Shown here: piece by piece, positions 7,521 to 15,290 of the stretch
How positions within the stretch are numbered: the stretch's first letter is position 1
Layout: the number at the start of each line of letters is the position of its first letter
Source: CAZJNX01 sp964547415
GTDB lineage: Bacteria; Pseudomonadota; Alphaproteobacteria; Rhizobiales; Amorphaceae
Reading direction: 5' to 3'
NCBI GenBank assembly: GCA_964547415.1
Contig: CAZJNX010000029.1
Coordinates: 1 to 27,297 of the forward strand
DNA length: 27,297 nucleotides
Program-made: the position numbers and the translations under genes
Notes under the pieces: generated by a model
Told to the model about the DNA's origin: nothing
Databases searched by the model: none
What the model saw: the letters and a program-made list of their open reading frames with translations, nothing else

Positions 7521-7877
7521 TCAGGGAACGTCGTCGGGGAAGGCGTGGCGCCCGTCCCGAAGAGGCAGCGGCGTCTCGTCGATCACGTGATCCCTTAGGA
7601 GCGGGCCGTAAAGATGGGGAAACAGGTCGCCACCCCGCGACGGCTCGTAGCGGAGGGCCGCGCCCAGCCGTTCCGCCGCCACCGCCACGAGGACGAGGCC
7701 GTCCTCCCCCTCGAAGTGCCGCGCGGCCGTCTCCCGTACCTGGTGCGGGGACGACAGGTGGACGAACCCGTCCGCGCGGTCCACCGGGGAGCCGTCGAAA
7801 CGCCCCGTGTCGAGGAAGGCGCGATGTTCGTCCGCCCGCAGGATCTTGTAGCAGACGGTGCCGCTGGCTCTGGACAT
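7521..7877 (-). CDS. DUF952 domain protein
   Basis: A 118-residue cytoplasmic protein filled by the DUF952 domain. The marks are YKILRADEHRAFLDTG, GSPVDRADGFVHLS, QVRETAARHF, LVLVAVAAERLG and YEPSRGGDLFPHLYGPL. The conserved His and Glu/Arg positions in these motifs suggest an ADP-ribosyl or nucleotide-related fold, but the biochemical function is not established. ATG 7875-7877 is preceded by GAGGCG at a workable distance and gives the whole domain. It lies upstream of pyrD on the same strand, a common alphaproteobacterial arrangement, so a shared transcript is plausible. It is divergent from the S24 regulator, with 112 bp between them. Confidence 0.85.
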   Translation of the reverse strand: MSRASGTVCYKILRADEHRAFLDTGRFDGSPVDRADGFVHLSSPHQVRETAARHFEGEDGLVLVAVAAERLGAALRYEPSRGGDLFPHLYGPLLRDHVIDETPLPLRDGRHAFPDDVP

Positions 7878-7989
7878 GGCGCCTCGTTATCGTGACATAA
7901 GGACGCAGAATGATGACGACGGGACGATGGCTCCGTAGAGACAGCCACGATCCGGACACCGAGTAAACACGACGCGCCCCGGCCCTCCC

Positions 7990-8688
7990 ATGTCGCTCAC
8001 CCCGCAAGACGCCGAAGACACGACCGGCCCCCGCCGTCCGACGGCTCCGATGCTGACGCACCAGGGCGTGTGGGCGGCTATCGACCGGCTGGCGCGGCAG
8101 AACAACATGACGCCGTCCGGCCTCGCCCGCCGTGCCGGCCTCGACCCGACCACCTTCAACAAGTCCAAGCGCTTCGCCGCCGACGGCCGTCCCCGCTGGC
8201 CGTCGACGGAGAGCATATCGAAGATCCTGAAGGCCACCAACGCCAGCGCGGCGGACCTGTTCGCCGCCATGGCGCCGGAGGAGGCCCGCGGCCGGGAGGA
8301 GGACGCGCTGCCGATCCCTCTCCTCGGCGAGGCGCGGGCGGGCGGCCTCACCGGCACCGTCTCGGCCGGCCGCGTCGAGCCCGCGCCGGACCGGGAGATC
8401 ACCCTCCTCGCGCCGGACGAGCAGCCCGTCTACGCCCTCACCGTCCACGGCGATTCCATGGAGCCGGTCTTCCACCACGGCACCACGCTCGTCATCTCGA
8501 TGGTGGCGCCCGTGGAGCCGGGCCACCGCGTCGTCGTCAAGACGCGGGACGACGTTCTCGTCAAGGTCCTGTCGTCCCTCTCCGACGACGTGCTGGCGCT
8601 CCACGCCGTGAACCCGGCCCACGGCGACCTCGTCCTGCCCCGCTCCGAGGTCGACTGGATGGCCCGCATCATCTGGGCGAGCCAGTAG
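7990..8688 (+). CDS. HTH-type S24 (LexA-like) transcriptional regulator
   Basis: The 232-residue protein has an N-terminal HTH (about 24-90; SGLARRAGLDPTTFNKSKR, then RWPSTESISKILKAT) and a C-terminal S24 peptidase-like domain (about 107-230). The likely catalytic pair is Ser156 (HGDSMEPV) and Lys192 (DVLVKVL), 36 residues apart, close to the spacing in LexA. An Ala-Gly pair (A117-G118 in EARAGG) lies where LexA-type cleavage occurs, so self-cleavage is possible but unproven. Two starts are possible: ATG 7990, and ATG 8050 (MLTHQGVWAAIDRL), which matches where the HTH homology begins. Neither has a clear ribosome site. Targets are unknown. The last codons are duplicated in the array that follows, with the stop altered. 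Confidence 0.85.
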   Translation: MSLTPQDAEDTTGPRRPTAPMLTHQGVWAAIDRLARQNNMTPSGLARRAGLDPTTFNKSKRFAADGRPRWPSTESISKILKATNASAADLFAAMAPEEARGREEDALPIPLLGEARAGGLTGTVSAGRVEPAPDREITLLAPDEQPVYALTVHGDSMEPVFHHGTTLVISMVAPVEPGHRVVVKTRDDVLVKVLSSLSDDVLALHAVNPAHGDLVLPRSEVDWMARIIWASQ

Positions 8689-9537
8689 GCCGCGGCCGTC
8701 CCGACGCGCGCTCGCCGCGGGGCCGGAGCGGCAATGCCCGAGGCAGGGAGCGGGCGCCGCCCGCGGATCGGCGCCGCGGAAGCCGCGGGAGCGGCCGGAC
8801 GCACCGCGCACGCCTCCCGTGCCCTTGCGTCCGACCGTTCCGGCGCGGACGCCGCGNNNNNNNNNNNNNNNNNNNNNNNNNNNNNNNNNNNNNNNNNNNN
8901 NNNNNNNNNNNNNNNNNNNNNNNNNNNNNNNNNNNNNNNNNNNNNNNNNNNNNNNNGGTCCACTGGATGGCCCGCATCATCTGGGGCGGCCAGGAGGCCG
9001 CGGCCGTCCCGACGCGCGCCCGCCGCGGGGCCGGAGCGGCGATGCCCGAGGCAGGGAGCGGGCGCGCCCGCGGATCGGCGCCGCGGAAGCCACGGGAGCG
9101 GCCGGACCCACCGCGCACGCCTCCCGTGCCCTTGCGTCCGACCGTTCCGGCGCGGACGCCGCGCCGGACGCTCCTGCAAGCCACCGCACCGACCTGATCC
9201 GAGCTCCGGGGTCCACTGGATGGCCCGCATCATCTGGGGCGGCCAGGAGGCCGCGGCCGTCCCGACGCGCGCCCGCCGCGGGGCCGGAGCGGCGATGCCC
9301 GAGGCAGGGAGCGGGCGCGCCCGCGGATCGGCGCCGCGGAAGCCACGGGAGCGGCCGGACACTCCTGCAAGCCACCGCACCGACCTGATCCGAGCTCCGA
9401 GGTCCACTGGATGGCCCGCATCATCTGGGGCGGCCAGGAGGCCGCGGCCGTCCCGACGCGCGCTCACCGCGGGGCCGAAGCGGCGATGCGCGAGGCAGGG
9501 AGCGGGCGCCACGGATCCGGCGGACACACCGCGCGCC
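8642..9537. repeat. Tandem array duplicating the 3' end of the S24 gene
   Basis: Four visible units begin at 8642 (the gene's own tail), about 8950 (start hidden in the N gap), 9203 and 9394. Each starts GCTCCG(A/G)GGTC followed by the segment encoding WMARIIW. Full unit length is 253 bp (about 8950-9202). The unit at 9203-9393 is 191 bp owing to a 62 bp internal loss, and the last decays by about 9537. Units 2 and 3 look identical over roughly their first 150 bp. Copy 1 has GCCAGTAGGCC, where the later ones have GCCAGGAGGCC, removing the stop. The true number of copies is unknown because of the gap. Confidence 0.92.
8857..8956. other. Assembly gap of 100 N
   Basis: Exactly 100 N lie inside the tandem array, the usual placeholder for unknown length. 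More repeat units are probably missing or collapsed here. Frames that run through it are not meaningful. Confidence 0.98.
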
Positions 9538-9807
9538 GATCTCCGCGAAACCGGTCGCCGGGCGAAAGGCCGCGCGAGGCGATCCTTCCGCCGTTGCGGA
9601 TCGAGCGGCGAAGCCGGGGTGGCGAAGGGCCGCGACGCCGGTCGCCGGGCGGGTCGGGCGCGCCATGGCGACGGGGTCGGCTCGGCGCCGGCGGACGGGG
9701 CGGGACCGGCCCGCCGTCCTCCCGGGGGAGGGTTCGCCCGGGGAGCGTGCGCGCGGTGATGGCCTCCGGCCGAAGCCTCCTGCGACCAGGCCGGCGCGTC
9801 CCGCCGA
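9538..9807. other. Non-coding stretch between the tandem array and the Wzc-like gene
   Basis: Together with the array, this makes 1.1 kb without a recognisable gene after the S24 stop. It holds a 14 bp direct repeat, CCGGTCGCCGGGCG, at 9551-9564 and 9638-9651, with partly similar flanks (GGCGAA(A/G)GGCCGCG), probably another small duplication. Open frames are Arg/Gly/Pro-rich artefacts. Confidence 0.5.
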
Positions 9808-11934
9808 TCAGGTGGACAGGGCGGGGTCGCCCCGGCGGGCGTCCGCGAACAAGAGCACCGTGCCGTTGCGGGACAGGTCGTCCATGCGGCGCGCGGTGCG
9901 CTCCACCGCGGCACGGGCCTCGCCCCGCATCGCCACGACGACCGCAAGGTCCGACTCGGAGGCGACGAGCTCGCGCAGGAGGGCGTTCGGCGCGCCGCCG
10001 CCGTGGACGATCACCACCTCGTGGCGACGGGACAGCTCCGACAGCGCCGCGCGCACCGCCGGAAGCGAAACGGAGCCCGCGTCCACCACGCCTCCGTCGC
10101 CGCCGGGGAGCACCTTGAGGCCCGTCTCGGTGACGACCGGCGCCACCGGACGGGCGGCCGAAGCCACCGCCTCCCGGAAGCCCGGCGCGCCCGCCGTTCC
10201 GGTCGCCTCCGTGAGGGCGCGGTCGGCAAGGTCCGCATCGACCACGAGGGTGTCGAGGCCGCTGCGGGAAAAGCTCTCCGCGAGCGCCAGGGACTGGCGG
10301 ACGGGGGCTGCGCCCGCGGCCGCCGTCACGAGCACCACACGCCCCCGGCCGGCCGGCACGGGGCGCCGGGCCGGATGGAGCTGGATGGCGTTGCGCAGCC
10401 GGTTGGCGCAGGTCTTCGCCTCCGCCGCCGCGTCCGCCTCCCCGCTCCGCCGGCGCCGCCGGCCCGCGTGCCGCTCCACCGCCACCAGGCGGAAGCGGTC
10501 GGCGACGCGGCCGAGGTCGTCGCTCCAGCGCAGCCGCCCGGACAGGAAACCGGCGGCGAGGAACAGGAAGGCGGCGAAACCGGCGCCGGCCATCCCGCCA
10601 GCGCCCGCGAGGATGAGGCGCATGTCGTCGGCCGGCGCCTCGGGCACGGCGCCGTCGCTCATCACCTCGATGATGCCCGGCAGGGCGTTGCGGCTTTCCG
10701 TGCGCACCACGTCGAGGGCGCGCCGCGTCTCGTCCAGCATCCGGCGGACCTCGTGCCGCTCCTCCTCGAGGAAGGTGAGCTCGATGCGCTTCTCGTTGAG
10801 GCCGCGGGCGGCCGTCCGCGCCTCCTCGAGGTCCGCCTCCATCTTGGCGAGGAGGGCGCGGATCTCCTCCACGGTCTGCTCGTCGCTCGCCTCCGCATCG
10901 GTGAGGGCGCCGGTCCGGGCGAGGGTGACGATCTGCTCCCGCCGCGCCGCGATCGCCTCGTCGACGATGGCGATCTCGGCCCGCTTGGCGATCACCGGCT
11001 TGTGCTTGTCCTGGTAGCGCACGAGGAGGGCCGCGAGCTCGGCCTCCCGCCGGGCCTTGTCGTAGTTGAGGTCGGCGAGGCCGCGGTCGAGGAGAATCGA
11101 GCGCTTGATGAGGTCGTCGCCCGTGTCCACGTCCCCGTCCTTGCCGGACGCCTCCAGGGAGACGAGGGCCGCGCGCACCTCGTCCCGCCGCGTCTCGAGG
11201 GCCTCGATCTGGCTCACCTTGGCGATGTGGGCCTTGGCGAGGGAGGTGGCACCGTACTCGCCCCCGACGGCGAGGGTGCGCCCGTCGATCTCCACGAGGC
11301 GGGCGTAGAGGCTCCGCTCGCGGGCGGCGAGCTCGCTCTCCCGGTAACCGTAGCGGCGGGACTCGTTCTCGGCGTGGAGGGCCTGGTAGGCCCGCACCAC
11401 CGCGTTGACCCGCCGGGCCGCCGACGGTCCGTCGGGGCCGGTCGCCGTCACGATGACGAGGGCGTCTTTGCGCTGGACGCCGACGGACTGGGACAGGGCG
11501 AGCGGGCTCGGGGCCTCGGCGCCCGCCGGCAGGTCGGCGGCGATGATCGCGGCGGCGCGCTCCATCACCGGGCGGGAGGCGACGAAGGTGGCCTCGCCCC
11601 TGACGAAGGCGTTGAAGAGCTTCAGGCGGCTGTCGTCGCCGCTGGAGAACAGGATCGAGGGCTCGCGGGCGGAGATGCGGATGATCGAGCGGCTCTCGTA
11701 GTCGGGGCTGGTGGCGAACCAGCCCGCCGTCGCGAACAGGCCGGCAAAGACGATCGCGGTCCCGATCATGGCGAGCCAGCGCCCGCGCATGAGGCGCAGG
11801 ACGAGGCCGATCGGATCGAAGCCGGCCTCCTCCTCGGGCTCGATGAAGCGGCCCACCTCGTGGAGGTGGGGGGCGATCGGCGTCACGACCTCCGCGGGGC
11901 GGGCGGTCTCGCCTAGGGCCTCGCCGGTGGTCAT
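9808..11934 (-). CDS. Wzc/GumC-type polysaccharide chain-length protein with degenerate kinase domain
   Basis: This 708-residue inner-membrane polysaccharide co-polymerase should set chain length and couple Wzy polymerisation to export. It shows a first membrane helix (about 53-74), a Wzz-type periplasmic domain, long coiled-coil segments (about 190-415) and a second helix (about 438-464). A cytoplasmic domain of tyrosine-kinase (BY-kinase) origin follows, but it is broken. The Walker A region reads TAAAGAAPVRQS (537-548) in place of a GxGKS/T loop. Walker A' survives as LVVDADLAD (563-571). Walker B has lost its Asp (VVIVHGGG), and the C-terminus has no tyrosine cluster. It probably cannot autophosphorylate. 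ATG 11934 follows GAAGGAGAA and overlaps the GT2 stop as ATGA. It is the last gene of the leftward operon. Confidence 0.88.
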   Translation of the reverse strand: MTTGEALGETARPAEVVTPIAPHLHEVGRFIEPEEEAGFDPIGLVLRLMRGRWLAMIGTAIVFAGLFATAGWFATSPDYESRSIIRISAREPSILFSSGDDSRLKLFNAFVRGEATFVASRPVMERAAAIIAADLPAGAEAPSPLALSQSVGVQRKDALVIVTATGPDGPSAARRVNAVVRAYQALHAENESRRYGYRESELAARERSLYARLVEIDGRTLAVGGEYGATSLAKAHIAKVSQIEALETRRDEVRAALVSLEASGKDGDVDTGDDLIKRSILLDRGLADLNYDKARREAELAALLVRYQDKHKPVIAKRAEIAIVDEAIAARREQIVTLARTGALTDAEASDEQTVEEIRALLAKMEADLEEARTAARGLNEKRIELTFLEEERHEVRRMLDETRRALDVVRTESRNALPGIIEVMSDGAVPEAPADDMRLILAGAGGMAGAGFAAFLFLAAGFLSGRLRWSDDLGRVADRFRLVAVERHAGRRRRRSGEADAAAEAKTCANRLRNAIQLHPARRPVPAGRGRVVLVTAAAGAAPVRQSLALAESFSRSGLDTLVVDADLADRALTEATGTAGAPGFREAVASAARPVAPVVTETGLKVLPGGDGGVVDAGSVSLPAVRAALSELSRRHEVVIVHGGGAPNALLRELVASESDLAVVVAMRGEARAAVERTARRMDDLSRNGTVLLFADARRGDPALST

Positions 11935-12812
11935 CGCCGTTCTCCTTCGGTGCGGGCGGCGGTGCGGGCGCTCTCGTCCCGCTCCCACCGGTCGGGCGGG
12001 CGCCGCTCGCAGGCGACGGAAAGGCGGACGGCGAGCGTGACGGCGAGGTAGACGAGGGCGTCGCCCCACAGGCCGGGCCGGACGGCGAGGCGGCGGGCCA
12101 GGACGAGGGCGGCGGGCGGCGCCCCGTCCCGCGGCGGATCGAGGCGGACGGTGCCGCGGCGGCAGCGCCGGCGCACGCGGAAGAGGTCGCCGAGGGTGGC
12201 GGGCGCGCGGGCGACGAAGCGGCATTCGGGCACGAGCGCCCGCTCGTGGGGCGCGAAGCTGCGGCGGGCGTGCTCGTCGTCGGCGATGTGGCCGCCGAAG
12301 CTGCCCACGCGGCGGCGCCCTTCTGCGGACAGGGCGAACAGGCCGCCGAACTTCCCGGCGTCGAAGTAGGGGTTGAGCGCCCACACCCGGTGGAAGGCGC
12401 GCACGGGCCACGTCGCGCCGAGGGTCTCCACCTCCATGACGCCGCAGGCGGCGAGGGCCTCGCCCCGCTCCAGCGGCGCGATGAGCGCGCGGATCCCCCG
12501 CGTGTCCACCTCGAGGTCCGCATCGCAGTGGACGTGGATGTCGGCGCGCGCGGCGGCGCGGCCTACCTCCATGGCGTTCGCCTTGCCGGGCGTGGCGATC
12601 TCGATGACGACGACGTCCGGGTGGAAGCGGCGGGCGAGCTCGGCCGTGCGGTCGGTGCAGCCGTTCGCCACCACGATCACCTCGAAGACGCCGCTCTCGA
12701 TCCCGGCGCGCAGACCCGCGAGGCAGCGGCCGATCACCGCCGCCTCGTCGTGGGCGGGCACGATCACGCTCGCCCGGGGGACCCGGTGGGGCAGGCGGTC
12801 AGGAGACAGCAT
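11931..12812 (-). CDS. GT2-family glycosyltransferase
   Basis: A 293-residue GT-A fold glycosyltransferase adding one sugar to the lipid-linked repeat unit on the cytoplasmic side. ASVIVPAHDEAAVIGRCL (14-31), VIVVANGCTDRT (45-56), and the nucleotide-sugar/metal motif HCDADLEV (about 94-101) are clear. IADDEHARRSF looks like the ED-type acceptor-site motif with Asp-Asp-Glu. A hydrophobic C-terminal stretch (LWGDALVYLAVTLAVRLSV) may anchor it to the membrane. The sugar specificity is not readable. It overlaps the Alg13-like gene by 14 bp at its start and the Wzc-like gene by four at its end, so it belongs to the leftward operon. Confidence 0.9.
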   Translation of the reverse strand: MLSPDRLPHRVPRASVIVPAHDEAAVIGRCLAGLRAGIESGVFEVIVVANGCTDRTAELARRFHPDVVVIEIATPGKANAMEVGRAAARADIHVHCDADLEVDTRGIRALIAPLERGEALAACGVMEVETLGATWPVRAFHRVWALNPYFDAGKFGGLFALSAEGRRRVGSFGGHIADDEHARRSFAPHERALVPECRFVARAPATLGDLFRVRRRCRRGTVRLDPPRDGAPPAALVLARRLAVRPGLWGDALVYLAVTLAVRLSVACERRPPDRWERDESARTAARTEGERR

Positions 12813-13338
12813 CGGCCGCCCTCCCGACGCTGGTGGGGGCGGCCTGGCGCGGCGCGGCCCCGTCGATGAAGCGGGCGACGGCGGCGAGGAGCTCCGGCGA
12901 GGCGGCTCCGGATGCCGCCGACGGGCCCGCGGGCGCGCCGCCCGCGGCCGCGAGGGCGGTGGCGAGCGCCGCGCCGTCGTGGACCACCGAGACGCTCGAG
13001 AAGCGGGCGAGTTCGGCCGCCGTCGCCGCCTGGTGGTCGTTGCGGTGCTCGCCGAGGTCGGCCCGGCGCGGCATCACCACGAGGGGCTTGCCCGCGTCGA
13101 GGGCAGTGAGGAGCGAGCCGATCCCGGCGTGGGCCACCACCACGTCCGCCGCCTCCACCGCGCGCAGGAAGGCGTCCCGCGGCAGGGTGCCGACGGTCCC
13201 GAAGTGGCGGGGCGCGTAGGCGCCGCCCGCCACCTGGGCGAGGACGTCGTGTCCCGGGTTCTCGGCCGCCCAGGCATCGACCGCGGCGACGAGGCGGTCG
13301 AACGGAAGCTGGGTCCCGACGGTGAGGAAGACGTTCAT
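12799..13338 (-). CDS. Alg13/PssE-like glycosyltransferase catalytic half
   Basis: A 179-residue protein matching the C-terminal half of GT28 enzymes. MNVFLTVGTQLPFDRLV opens it, and ADVVVAHAGIGSLLTALDAGKPLVVMPRRADLGEHRNDHQ is the UDP-sugar binding region with the conserved G-G/S-T-like loop. Such proteins (Alg13 in eukaryotes; PssE, EpsF or Cps14G in bacteria) act as a complex with a membrane-tethered Alg14-like partner, here the gene immediately upstream, to add the second sugar of the repeat unit. CGGAGAG before ATG 13336-13338 is a good ribosome site. The C-terminal about 35 residues are low-complexity Ala/Gly/Pro and not conserved. Confidence 0.9.
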   Translation of the reverse strand: MNVFLTVGTQLPFDRLVAAVDAWAAENPGHDVLAQVAGGAYAPRHFGTVGTLPRDAFLRAVEAADVVVAHAGIGSLLTALDAGKPLVVMPRRADLGEHRNDHQAATAAELARFSSVSVVHDGAALATALAAAGGAPAGPSAASGAASPELLAAVARFIDGAAPRQAAPTSVGRAADAVS

Positions 13339-13360
13339 GGCGGGCTCTCCGGGACGGGCG

Positions 13361-13843
13361 TCAGAAGACGGAGCCGGAGTAGTCGGCGCCCGTGCGGGCG
13401 GCGACCTCGGGCCACTGGGTGAGGAGGCGGTCGGCGTGGGCCTCGGCGAGGCGGGCCGACAGGGACAGCTCCCGGGCGTTCGCCACGCTGTCGATGAACA
13501 TGGTGCGCGCGCCGATCAGCCTGGCGAGGCGGATGGCCACGTAGCCCGGCGCGGCGCCGGTGGTGACGACCACCTGGGGCCGCGTCGCGATCACGATGGC
13601 GGCGAGGCGCAGGGTGAGGAGGAGAAGGCGCAGCTTGGTGTCCCGGTTGGCGTCCGGGATGGTGCGGAAGGGGGCCGGCGCCACGTCGGCGGCGGCGGCC
13701 GGATCCACGGAGGCGTAGACGGTCCGGTGCGCGCCGAGGGCGGGCCTCAGGCGCATCAGCTGGATCCAGTGGCCGCCGCCCGAGGCGACGGCGAGGACGC
13801 GTGGCGGCGGCGCGCCGCTCGCGGAAGGGGGATGTGTCGGCAT
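13361..13843 (-). CDS. Alg14/PssD-like glycosyltransferase membrane partner
   Basis: A 160-residue protein matching Alg14: VLAVASGGGHWIQLMRLRPAL (SxGGH motif, about 16-36), a hydrophobic helix (LRLLLLTLRLAAIVIATRPQVVVTTGAAPGYVAIRLARLIG), and the FIDSVANARELSLSARLA segment with DRLLTQWPEVA near the end. It should recruit the Alg13-like catalytic half (22 bp downstream) to the membrane and provide the acceptor-binding half of the active site. The N-terminal 14 residues are poorly conserved, so the exact start (ATG 13841-13843) is less sure. It is followed in order by the Alg13-like, GT2 and Wzc-like genes. Confidence 0.9.
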   Translation of the reverse strand: MPTHPPSASGAPPPRVLAVASGGGHWIQLMRLRPALGAHRTVYASVDPAAAADVAPAPFRTIPDANRDTKLRLLLLTLRLAAIVIATRPQVVVTTGAAPGYVAIRLARLIGARTMFIDSVANARELSLSARLAEAHADRLLTQWPEVAARTGADYSGSVF

Positions 13844-14036
13844 GGGTTCGCCCGGTCGGAAGGGTCTGACGACGCGCCGGCCCTGTCCGCCGGCCCCCGG
13901 ACAATCGCCGATCCGCTTGCCGCGGGGGGCGGTTCAAGACGGCAGCGCCGACGCCCGCAGGGATGCGCGACCTATCCCGAGGGACAGGCCATCGCGCCTT
14001 TCACCGCCGTCACGGGCGCACCGGCGGTCCGGCCGC

Positions 14037-15290
14037 TCACACGACGGCGCGGATCGCCCGGCTGCGGCGCAGGAGGGCGGCGATCCCGAACGAGCCGAGG
14101 ACGGCGAGCGCCCCGACCAGCGGGAAGGCCAGCAGGGCGGGAAGGCCGAACGGTGCCGTCAGGGCTGCGAGGCCCACGAGCACCGGCGGGTGCACGATGT
14201 AGGCGCCGAACGCCTGCCGGCCGGCGACGACGAGGAGCCCGCCGTCCGTCGCTTCGTGGGTCCGGAACCGCCACAGGAGCCAGGCGATCGCCCCCCAGGC
14301 GATCAGCGGCTCCACCAGCGGGACGATCACCGCGACCGCGAACGGCCTCAGCCAGTCGGGCGGCGCAGGCAGGAGGCCGGCCGCGTGGAGCCCGAACAGG
14401 GAGAACATGAAGGTGGTGAAGGCGAGGGCGCCCAGCGCCACCGTGCCCCACAGCCGGGCGTGCCGCCGCTCCACCCGCTCCAGCCAGCGGTGCCGCGCGG
14501 CCGCGCAGCCGACGGCGAACAGGAAGACGTAGGACGGAAAGTAGCCGAGGCCGGCCACGAAGTAGCGAAGGCCGAGGTCGTCGAGGAACGCGAGGGCCGG
14601 GACGGATCCGCCGATGGGGACGGCGAGCCGCACCAGCATCGAGACGACGCCGACCCCGAGCGCGGCCGCGAGCCACCGCTTCCAGTCCGGCAGGGGGGCG
14701 TCGTCCCGCCCCTCCGGCGCGCCGCCGACGATCGACACGAAGAGGGCGTAGCCCGCCGAGAACAGGATGAGCGCGATCGCGAACCACATGGGCCCGGCCC
14801 ACAGGCGGCCGTCGGTCATGGCGTGCCAGAAGGCGGGCCAGAACGGCACGCCGTCGGCGGCGGTCGCGGCGAGGGCCAGGGTGAGGGGCCCGAGGACGAG
14901 AAGGAAAGCGAGGGTGGGAAGGCCGAGCCTCACGAGCCGGTCGCGCAGGAACGGCCCGACGCCCTTCCGCCGCACGGCGCCGGGCGTGAAGTAGCCGGCG
15001 ATGAGAAAGAACATCCCCATGAAGAAGGACTGGTTGACGAATATGAAGAACAGCAGCGCCCATGACAGGGCGGGCCCCGCCGTGTCGAGGTTGAGGGGCC
15101 ACCCCTCCTCGAGCGGGGTGTACGTGATGGCGGCGTGGTAGAGGATCACGAGGGCGCACAGCACGGTGCGCAGGCGATCGAGGAAAAGGGTCCGCGGCCG
15201 GGGCGCACCATCGGATCGCGCGGCGGCGGTGATCGGGTACGTCGAATCGCTGCGGGCGGACCTGCAGACGNNNNNNNNNNCGTCGGTCAT
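14037..15290 (-). CDS. Acyltransferase-3 family membrane protein (5' end interrupted by gap)
   Basis: An integral-membrane O-acyltransferase (about 10 helices) likely to add acetyl, succinyl or a similar group to the polysaccharide. RTLFLDRLRTVLCALVILYHAAITY contains the first helix and the family His. FFMGMFFLIAGYFTPGAVRRKG and RDRLVRLGLP follow, typical of the MdoC/OpgC-OafA type. The C-terminal IRAVV ends at 14037. The start is uncertain: no ATG, GTG or TTG lies in frame between the N run (15271-15280) and the first helix, so it must start in or before the gap. ATG 15288-15290 is in frame only if the gap length is right. The gene is separated from the Alg14-like gene by 193 bp, so it may be in the same or a separate transcript. 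Confidence 0.82.
   Translation of the reverse strand: MTDXXXXVCRSARSDSTYPITAAARSDGAPRPRTLFLDRLRTVLCALVILYHAAITYTPLEEGWPLNLDTAGPALSWALLFFIFVNQSFFMGMFFLIAGYFTPGAVRRKGVGPFLRDRLVRLGLPTLAFLLVLGPLTLALAATAADGVPFWPAFWHAMTDGRLWAGPMWFAIALILFSAGYALFVSIVGGAPEGRDDAPLPDWKRWLAAALGVGVVSMLVRLAVPIGGSVPALAFLDDLGLRYFVAGLGYFPSYVFLFAVGCAAARHRWLERVERRHARLWGTVALGALAFTTFMFSLFGLHAAGLLPAPPDWLRPFAVAVIVPLVEPLIAWGAIAWLLWRFRTHEATDGGLLVVAGRQAFGAYIVHPPVLVGLAALTAPFGLPALLAFPLVGALAVLGSFGIAALLRRSRAIRAVV
15271..15280. other. Assembly gap of 10 N
   Basis: Ten N lie near the 5' end of the acyltransferase gene. The length is probably arbitrary, so the reading frame across it is not reliable. Confidence 0.98.

Noticed and set aside
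8642..9537. CRISPR array
   Set aside because: Units are 190-250 bp without short repeats alternating with unique spacers, and no cas gene is present.
8669..9759. Several open frames across the repeat array on both strands
   Set aside because: They run through the N gap and contain only repeated Arg/Pro/Gly-rich translation. They have no ribosome sites or domains.
8642..9807. Insertion sequence or integrated element in the gene-poor stretch
   Set aside because: No transposase or integrase, no terminal inverted repeats and no target duplication. The sequence is explained by local tandem duplication.
10003..11916. A 637-codon plus-strand frame antisense to the Wzc-like gene
   Set aside because: The translation is rich in Gly/Glu/His/Asp with no recognisable domain and mirrors the codon bias of the gene on the other strand.
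9464..12523. A 1019-codon open frame on the minus strand
   Set aside because: It is out of frame with the Wzc-like and GT2 genes, whose motifs are clear in another frame. Its composition is Arg/Pro/Ala only.
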